Below are positions 62,684 to 64,000 of a DNA stretch of 64,000 nt, one piece after another. Where the stretch lies: the NCBI RefSeq assembly GCF_004348825.1, contig NZ_SMJU01000001.1, positions 248,001 to 312,000 on the forward strand. The letters run 5' to 3'. Source of the stretch: Arundinibacter roseus (GTDB lineage Bacteria > Bacteroidota > Bacteroidia > Cytophagales > Spirosomataceae). Position 1 is the stretch's first letter; the number at the start of each line of letters is the position of its first letter. The notes under the pieces were generated by a model. The model saw only the letters and a program-made list of their open reading frames with translations. It searched no databases and was not told the origin of the DNA. The position numbers and the translations under genes are program-made.

Positions 62684-62712
62684 ACAAACATGACTGTAAG
62701 AAAAACGTAACT

Positions 62713-63735
62713 ATGGTACAGAAAACCGCCTGTTTGGCGTGTATTTTGTGGATAGGCCTTTCGGCAACCGCCTGGGCCCAAACCGAAAAGCCCCGAAAGT
62801 CGGGAAAGGAACGTCTGCAAAACTCGCAGTCTAAACTCGACACCCTGCGGGCCAAGGTTCAAAAATCGACCGGCCTGGATGCACAGCTTCCCGGTCTTGA
62901 TCCGTCAGCCTCGCTTTCACTTCCGGGCGGCAAAGGAAAATCAGCGAGTCTGTCGCAGCTTTTGGGAGAAACAATCCCTGATTTGGGTCTGAAAGCGCAG
63001 GAACTCAAAAGCCGCCGCTCCGAGCGCCGCCGCAAGGTTCAAAAAGCCAAACTTGCGCGCGTGCAATACGAAGAAATTCCGATGCAAAAGATTCTGGTCA
63101 AATTTGGCAGTGGCGACCGCGCCACGATTGAAGAATTTCATGTATTGAAAGAGTACACCCCCATCAGCGCTTACGTACGTGACATCAGGTGGTACGATAC
63201 TAAGGCCAAAAAACTGAGCTCATCGGTCATTAAGGATAAAGAAAGAGCCCTGCCGCTACATGGTCCCTACAAGCGCTACGTTGCGGGAAATCTGATGGAA
63301 GAAGGATACTACTTTATGGGAACCAAAGATGGGCGTTGGGTAAGATACGATGCGAAATATACGCTTTTGGACAAAACGCACTGGTACCGGGGTTTCCCGG
63401 CTTCGTCGCGCATTTCGTACTATGATTCTTCTCACACAAAAATCAAAGAAGTAATTCCTGTTTTTTATGAAGATATTGAAGGAGAATACTTTTCTTTTTA
63501 CGAAGAAGGACAGCTCTCGGCCTACGGAAAATATGAACACAATGAGAAAATAGGCCGTTGGGTAGAATACTATCAATATCGGCGTCAGCGCAAAAAAGAG
63601 ACGCAATATCCCAAATCCTGCTGGGATGAAGATTTTGAACCTTTTGTGCTTCGCGAGTGGGATGACAAAGGAAAATTGCTCTATGATTACACCAAAGATC
63701 CGCGCGCTACAACCGAAGTCGACGACCAAAACTAA
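62713..63735 (+). CDS. exported protein with MORN-like repeats
   Basis: Protein of 340 residues. The ATG at 62713 is chosen because it begins a signal peptide (QKTACLACILWIGLSATAWAQ); the open frame starts 90 bp earlier, within the promoter of the divergent fcl gene. A charged, helical first half (to about 145) is followed by MORN_2-like repeats: GPYKRYVAGNLMEEGYYFMGTKDGRWVRYD, GEYFSFYEEGQLSAYGKYEHNEKIGRWVEYY and LREWDDKGKLLYDY. Function unknown; such repeats are frequent in exported Bacteroidota proteins. Confidence 0.8.
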   Translation: MVQKTACLACILWIGLSATAWAQTEKPRKSGKERLQNSQSKLDTLRAKVQKSTGLDAQLPGLDPSASLSLPGGKGKSASLSQLLGETIPDLGLKAQELKSRRSERRRKVQKAKLARVQYEEIPMQKILVKFGSGDRATIEEFHVLKEYTPISAYVRDIRWYDTKAKKLSSSVIKDKERALPLHGPYKRYVAGNLMEEGYYFMGTKDGRWVRYDAKYTLLDKTHWYRGFPASSRISYYDSSHTKIKEVIPVFYEDIEGEYFSFYEEGQLSAYGKYEHNEKIGRWVEYYQYRRQRKKETQYPKSCWDEDFEPFVLREWDDKGKLLYDYTKDPRATTEVDDQN

Positions 63736-63807
63736 ATGAACGGCCTGCTTACAGAAAATCTTTCCTAATTTTGGCGGCAATTCAGTGCTTTCATTGACGT
63801 CCATTTC

Positions 63808-64000
63808 ATGTACTTTTTTCGTTCTTTTCTGATTTCTCTTCAAAAACAAACCTGGCTCGCTGCGCTTTTGTGCGCGCTGCCCGTGTTTTTATATCTATTG
63901 ACTTTTGTCAAAATTGCCCTCAATGTAAATTACGTTGCCTACGACGACATCCTGATTTTGGGCGTTATTCCGGGCTTTGAAGACGCCACCTGGCTCGAAC
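63808..64000 (+). CDS. partial membrane protein at the right edge
   Basis: The ATG at 63808 opens 64 codons that run off the window. The visible part is a short cytoplasmic tail, one membrane helix (LAALLCALPVFLYLLTFV) and NVNYVAYDDILILGVIPGF. This could be the start of a polytopic membrane protein such as a glycosyltransferase, but too little is seen to name it. Confidence 0.6.
   Translation, partial: MYFFRSFLISLQKQTWLAALLCALPVFLYLLTFVKIALNVNYVAYDDILILGVIPGFEDATWLE

Overview
The window looks like chromosomal DNA of a Bacteroidota member, most likely order Cytophagales (Spirosomaceae-like); I cannot fix the genus. The evidence is a short carboxypeptidase-regulatory TonB receptor paired with a beta-helix lipoprotein, candidate -7 elements of the TAnnTTTG type, few Shine-Dalgarno sequences, many lipobox and beta-barrel envelope proteins, a DAP-type MurE with DNPR, PASTA-tailed FtsI and a DUF6702 protein. 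It holds about 52 protein genes, one tRNA-Leu(CAG), no rRNA, no transposase and no CRISPR array.

Layout. 1-5036: a cut-off minus-strand gene, an M20 dipeptidase and a secreted M36 metallopeptidase. 5054-10852 (minus): a beta-barrel protein, a PQQ-type dehydrogenase fused to PKD, cytochrome c and sugar-binding-like parts, and the ergothioneine pair egtB-egtD. 11057-17911 (minus): a shortened division and cell wall cluster, rsmH-ftsL then ftsI-murE-mraY, split by a 466-bp gap holding a small ORF and frame-broken remnants. 18053-23444: thioredoxin-like lipoprotein, MFS transporter, M3 peptidase, heptose-type sugar kinase. 23731-29956 (plus): a catabolic set with acyl-CoA dehydrogenase, aminoglycoside-phosphotransferase-like kinase, zinc-less MDR reductase, MaoC hydratase and SDR reductase. 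This set is interrupted by a six-unit palindromic repeat array, a GxxExxY gene and a TonB-receptor remnant. 30162-41153: envelope proteins, a YdjC-type deacetylase, Lon, DUF6702, RseP, a flavin monooxygenase and an SGNH hydrolase. 41396-48388: lipoproteins, the TonB-receptor/lipoprotein pair and an M14 peptidase. 48550-51235: a Fic protein and an AlbA_2/ATPase protein. 51554-64000: RluA-type synthase, DUF4394 lipoprotein, MsrA, HemJ, tRNA-Leu, beta-CASP nuclease, Hpt, a TPR protein, Lrp, a TIGR03643 protein, GDP-fucose synthase, a MORN-like protein and a truncated membrane protein.

How the genes work together. The dcw genes build peptidoglycan and the septum. The 23.7-30.0 kb set reads as a fatty or hydroxy acid degradation route. 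Its D-for-E change in the dehydrogenase and its adjacent kinase match the LvaA/LvaC and ACAD10/11 logic, in which a 4-hydroxyacyl-CoA is phosphorylated and then loses phosphate. The most unusual local structure is the repeat array: its first unit contains the last codons and stop of the MDR gene, and its last unit abuts the GxxExxY gene. The Fic plus AlbA_2/HATPase pair is the best candidate for an accessory signalling or defence locus. Nearly all functional calls rest on motif recognition by eye; no database search was possible.
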